A stretch of DNA of 64,000 nt from Hymenobacter qilianensis (lineage in GTDB: Bacteria; Bacteroidota; Bacteroidia; Cytophagales; Hymenobacteraceae). A program made the position numbers and the translations under genes. The first letter of the stretch is position 1. Each line of letters opens with the position of its first letter. Shown here one piece after another: positions 59,948 to 64,000 of the stretch. The notes under the pieces were generated by a model that saw only the letters and a list, made by a program, of their open reading frames with translations, had not been told where the DNA came from and did no database searches. The stretch spans positions 4,490,501 through 4,554,500 of the forward strand of contig NZ_CP060784.1 of the NCBI RefSeq assembly GCF_014489555.1. Reading direction: 5' to 3'.

Positions 59948-62085
59948 CTAGGGCATTTTGCTTAGGCCTTCCCACTGTACTTTCCAGCCTTTCGGTATGC
60001 CTGGGTTTGCTTCTTTGCAGCCGTCGTAGCCGGCGCACATGAGGGCCACGGCAGCTAATAAACCACCGTTGCCTGGCAGGTAAATGGGGAGGCGGTCTTC
60101 CTGATAATTATGGCCGCTGGGCAGGTAGGTATTCGTGCGCACTTTCATGAGCAGAGCATCCACGGCGCGGTCGGGCAGGCCGAGGCGGGTGGCTGTCATC
60201 GAGGTCATGGGGAAGTCCCAGCCCCAGGTTTTGTCCCAGCTCCAATCTTTCCAGATCAGGTCGAAGGTGCGGCGCATAGTGGCAGGGTCTACCTGGCCGG
60301 TGGCGGGCATCACGCCCAGGGCAGCCAGCACGGAGGGGTGGTCGGTTTTAAACTCGGGGTTGGTGTAAGAATCAGGCGCGCTTTCGGTGGCCAGATACAC
60401 GCCGTTGGCCTGGGGAAGCTTGGATAGTTTTTGCAATACAGCATCCCATTTGGGGTTGCGGGGCTGGCCCTGGCGTACGCGCCACTGCTGGGCGATATTG
60501 AGGGCCCAATTCCAGTACACCAGCTCGAAGGTTGGGTTGAATGTCTCTTCGGCTTTGAAGCGCTCCTGCGCCGGAATCACGCCTTTACCTAAAATGTAAC
60601 GGTCTTTGTCTTTCTCGAAAAAAGGATACGAAGCCATAAATTCCGCCGTGGCAGACACACGGTCCTGATACAGCTTAAGCGTGGCTGCGTCGGGGCGCTG
60701 GCGGTAGATTTCCTCGGCGAAGTAGATGAAGTGCGGCTGCTGCCAGATCAAAAAAGCCCCCACCGACGATGGCCCTTCCTGTCCCCAGGGATCAGTCATT
60801 TTCTGCCACCGCACACCCTCATAGCCCTGGCGTTTGGCAATGCCGCGCGCTACGGCTTGCACATCGGGGCGGGCGTACCAGGTCAGGCTTTTTTCGAGCA
60901 AGGCCGGGCGACCCCACAAAGCGAAGTGGGCCGAGTGCCACCAATGCATTTCGAGGTGAGGACGGCCGTACCAGCTGTTCAGCACGAGGCCCGTTTCCTG
61001 GGGCGGCTGTGAGCCAGCGCCTTGCAGCTTGGTGAGGTACTGCGAGAGCACAACGCGGCGCTCCAGTTCCTTGGCCCGCGAATCAGTGGTGCCGCTAAAA
61101 TCGACAGCGCCTCCGCTCCGCCAAAAAGCCCCCACTGCTGCTGACTATTCTGGCGAGTAGCGGCAAATGTTGGCGCGGCCGTTGGGCGCGGGCGCGGCGA
61201 GAAACGGCAGCTAAACTCCAGCACCTTTTCGCTTTTGCCGGGCGTGAGCACAAATTCGTGCGCTTTGCCCGCCGCCACAGTTGCCGACTGCGCCCAGCTT
61301 AGTGCCGCGTAGTATTTGGTGGTATCTAGCTGGTGAGAAATCAGCGCTGTGCCTTTTTTCTGCTCGGCAATGGCTGATTTATGCTGATCGGGTTTGGAGT
61401 AGTCGGTGCCCATATCAGCCCAACCGGCCGTAGGGAACGGGAAGCGCAGCGCTACTTTCAAGCGGCCCGTTTTTATTAAATCAGACTCTACGCGCGCGGC
61501 TACCGCATCCTGCTCCTGGTGCCCTACAGTTACGACATCGACGGGCACGTTTTCCAGCGTGAAGTGACTTTTCAGCTCGCCCGTCCACGGATTTAATTCC
61601 TGGCGGATGTCGCGCAGGTCCTTGATGGTGGCTTCCTGTCCGTTCTTCTTCAGCAGCACAAAGCCTAGATTGCCCAGCTGCAAGCGGTGCGGGTTGGCCC
61701 GCAGAAAATCAACGGCTTCCTTGTTGCCGGGCGTCTTTACCTGCACCGCGTAGGGCACTTTACGGCCATTCAATTCCACTTCGCGCAGACTTTGCTCAAA
61801 CTTGTAGCCCTGCGTATTTGGAAACGAGTGCCAGCCCCACTCCGACTGCGTGCCCAGCGGCACGCCCTTTTCGTAGTAAGTCGGGAAGGTTTGTAGGCCC
61901 GTAACGTCGGCTGTAAATGCAAACGCCCCATTGCCCACCGACAACGACGAGAGCGTATCGGTGTTCGTGATAATTACGCGGTGGCGCTCCACCAGCGCCT
62001 GACGATCAATTGGCTTTTGCTGAGCAACAAGCGGCAAGCTGACGCCAGTCAGTAGGCTGAGAAGTAGTTTCGGGAGAGGGTGCAT
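59948..62085 (-). CDS. Six-hairpin glycosidase-like secreted protein (GH65-like), one frame break
   Basis: Repaired length is 712 residues. It has a signal peptide (PLPKLLLSLLTGVSLPLVA). An N-terminal beta domain follows (DTLSSLSVGNGAFAFTADVT, WGWHSFPNTQGYKFE) that resembles the front of GH65-type proteins. An (alpha/alpha)6 domain comes next (GLVLNSWYGRPHLEMHWWHS; YEGVRWQKMTDPWGQEGPSS; WDFPMTSMTATRLGLPDRAV). The frame breaks at five C at 61129-61133; one more base restores QQQWGAFWRSGGAVDFSG. I recognise the superfamily more than the exact family. In this pectin locus it is a candidate for an unusual rhamnogalacturonan side-chain activity. Confidence 0.7.
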
Positions 62086-62107
62086 AGGCTAATTTGATAT
62101 TAAAAGA

Positions 62108-62203
62108 ACGTTATGCAGAGCGCAGCGAAGCATCTTGCGTGCTGATGTAGGATTACTAATCTAACGGCGTGAGCGAGATGCTTCGCTGCGCTCTGCATGA
62201 CGT
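62108..62203. repeat. REP-like family A palindrome between the two six-hairpin genes
   Basis: Arms ACGTTATGCAGAGCGCAGCG and the complement CGCTGCGCTCTGCATGACGT enclose a loop with GATGTAGGATTACTAATCTA. Confidence 0.9.
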
Positions 62204-62226
62204 TCTGTATTTGATATTTGTACTTA

Positions 62227-64000
62227 TTATTCCCGCACCAATGTCACGCTCATTAGACCGATGACCACGTCATTAGCTAGGGCTTTTAGCGTGAGGCTGC
62301 GAAGCTTTTTCTTGGGATTGAGGGGCATGTCAAGCACAGTGGCAGCACCACCGTCGATGGCGCGGGTGCTGAAGCCTTTGATGCTGGTGTAATCCTTGAA
62401 ATCGCGGGTGAGCAGGCCGGTTTTGAGATGCAGGCGAAAGGGTTTTGGGGCGCCTGTATCGAAGGCAAAACCATCCTGGAAGTAGTCCTGCTCGATAGGG
62501 GCCCAATTGTCGGGGTTGCGCAGGGGCAGCGTATCGGTGGTGCCGTCGGTGTAGGTCACTACCACTTCGCCATTCACGAGCTGGCTTTGCATGGGGTTGG
62601 TAGATCCGGCCATCAGCAGGTAAGCGTGGCTGGATTTGCCCCCCAGCGGCACCGTGGCCTGGTCGGCGTAGTTATCCCACTGCGACACGAACAAAATGTT
62701 CTTCTCTCCGGCCGCGCCGGGCGTGCGCAAGGGCGTTCCCCAGGGCAGCGTGATTTCATTTTTGCCCCCGCCAGCTGGCGCAAACCGGTGTCGTCGATTA
62801 CGGCTTGGGTGAGCGGGTAGCACCAGTTGCCGATGCCTTGGGTGGGCAGCTGAAGTGTGGGGCCTTCGGGGCGAGGCGAGAGGTATTCGTTTTGGAAAAT
62901 TCGGGTTACCTGGTCGTTGAAGTGAGGCGCCAGATTGATGGTTTCGTAGCGGGTTTTGGCAGGCTTTGGCGAATCCCAGGTTATTACCTTCTCCACCACC
63001 CGGCCCTTGTCCCATTCCACCGTCACGACATTAGAGCCCGGCACCACCGAGGCAGCCGGCACTGTTACTTCGGCGGTAGTTCCGCGCGGAATTTTCACGT
63101 TTGTTATGTAGGGCTTGCGGCCGTTGCCTACGGTTACTTTCGCGGTTACATCGCTCGTATTGTTCTGGACCAAGAACCGCATTCCATTGGGCTGAGGGGC
63201 TTTTTCGGCAATGATTTCAACTGCTTCCCGAACCTCAATCGGCAGAGGTTTCCACCAGGTAAGTCCGCCCTGGCGGAGCTGCACGAAGGCAGTGCGGGCA
63301 CCCTTCTGCCCTGCTATCTGGGCTGTTAGCACCGAGCCATTTGGGGTGGCGTTGCGCAGCACTTGTTGGGGGTCGAATACCTTGGTGATGGTGGCGCGCG
63401 GAAAGCGTACTTCCAGCGGACTGCCTACGGTGTACACGGGAGCCAGCGTAGCCGTGTCGGGGGCCGCGCCTTGCCAGGTGATAACGACCTCGTGTTTGGC
63501 AGCAGGAGCGCTGCTGATTTCAACGACGGGTTGCCCCACGGCCGTATCAACTGACTGCCACGTAGCAACCTGCCCATTCACGATTACCGACTGAATATTT
63601 TCGGCGCGGGCCTGCGCCTGCAACCGGAGCTGTAGGGGCTTGGCAAAGCGGGGCGTAATGCTGTAGGCATCGCGTGGCCCTTGCCGTTTGAAGTCGAAGT
63701 CAATGTCGGGCACCGTCAGGGAGGCGTTGTTCCAGGCAGCTGGCAAGCCGGGGCGAATGGTCAAAATGCCCCCAGCGCGTCGGGCACAATGCCGAATAAG
63801 CCTTCCAGCAGGGTGCGGGCCGTCACGCCGATGGGGTCGGCAAAGTCGCGGTACAACTCGCCCCGGTGGGCATCGTAAAAAGAAACCTGCTGAATATTAC
63901 CCGGACTAGAGCCCAAATACATGCTTTCCAGTAAAGCACTTTTCCAGAGCTTAAACGCCTCTTCCGTGCGGCCGGCCTGCCAGTTGGCCAGCGTGGTGTG
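62227..64000 (-). CDS. DUF4450-like six-hairpin glycosidase, C-terminal part (cut by window edge), two frame breaks
   Basis: The frame reads in from base 64000 and ends at 62227, so the N-terminus is missing. It shows NIQQVSFYDAHRGELYRDFA and GLFGIVPDALGGILTIRPGL, which I associate with proteins carrying the DUF4450 domain and a six-hairpin barrel. Beta domains follow (VTVGNGRKPYITNVKIPRGT; ADQATVPLGGKSSHAYLLMA). Breaks at 63769-63773 (five C) and 62765-62769 (five C) are each repaired by one base, giving DALGGILTIRPG and RQLAGGKNEITLPWG. The function is unproven. It closes the pectin block and lies upstream of the GH65-like gene on the same strand. Confidence 0.65.

Noticed and set aside
581..63773. 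Programmed minus-one ribosomal frameshifting as explanation of the breaks
   Set aside because: Too many unrelated genes including central metabolism, no common downstream structure seen, and some breaks at short runs; sequence error is simpler. It is kept only as an alternative in the findings.

Overview
The window looks like a chromosome segment from Hymenobacter or a close relative (Bacteroidota, Cytophagales). The reasons are a SusC/SusD pair, many secreted CAZymes and lipoproteins, type IX secretion (T9SS) C-terminal tags, a fused transaldolase/phosphoglucose isomerase, moderately high GC, and small palindromic intergenic repeats. No rRNA, tRNA, CRISPR array or transposase was found. The genus is inferred from gene content only.

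Layout. 1-7.0 kb, minus strand: the start of a UMF1-type MFS transporter, then a periplasmic molybdenum aldehyde/xanthine oxidoreductase set (paoA, B and C-like subunits, XdhC chaperone, MobA-like cytidylyltransferase). 7.3-8.7 kb: a Kazal-like lipoprotein and dinB. 9.1-34.9 kb: an arabinan/arabinose locus: susC, susD, two GH43, aldose epimerase, araB, araD, araA, an SSS symporter, GH51, GH27, a third GH43, tal-pgi, a fourth GH43 and a divergent LacI-type regulator. A 14-bp palindrome (CACAATCGATTGTG and variants) recurs next to, or just inside, the starts of these units and is probably the operator. 34.9-38.9 kb: a membrane-anchored exonuclease, a cNMP/CBS/DUF294 protein and class II fructose-bisphosphate aldolase. 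39.3-45.5 kb: a six-hairpin glycosidase, two tandem paralogues of unknown function and a flavin dehydrogenase. 45.6-64 kb: a rhamnogalacturonan/pectin locus: three CE12-type esterases, two GH43-like propellers, PL11 lyase, GH2, GH105, GH28 and two further six-hairpin-type enzymes, the last cut by the window edge.

Together the genes describe breakdown of pectin side chains and backbone: arabinan is cut and imported, L-arabinose goes through AraA/AraB/AraD to xylulose-5-phosphate and then to the pentose-phosphate pathway (Tal-Pgi). Unsaturated rhamnogalacturonan fragments are handled by PL11, GH105, GH28 and CE12.

Two genome-level signals stand out. First, the word (T/C)GGGGGGC(A/T)(A/T)(A/T) occurs about 42 times intact in 64 kb, on both strands, in genes, in all reading frames and in terminator stems. 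Second, 23 genes are broken by 32 apparent frameshifts. Every one is repaired by adding one base to a G or C run, most often a 5-base run inside that same word. The simplest explanation is under-called G/C homopolymers in the assembly; true slippage or recoding is the alternative. Genes below are given across those breaks, and repaired lengths come out as whole codons each time.
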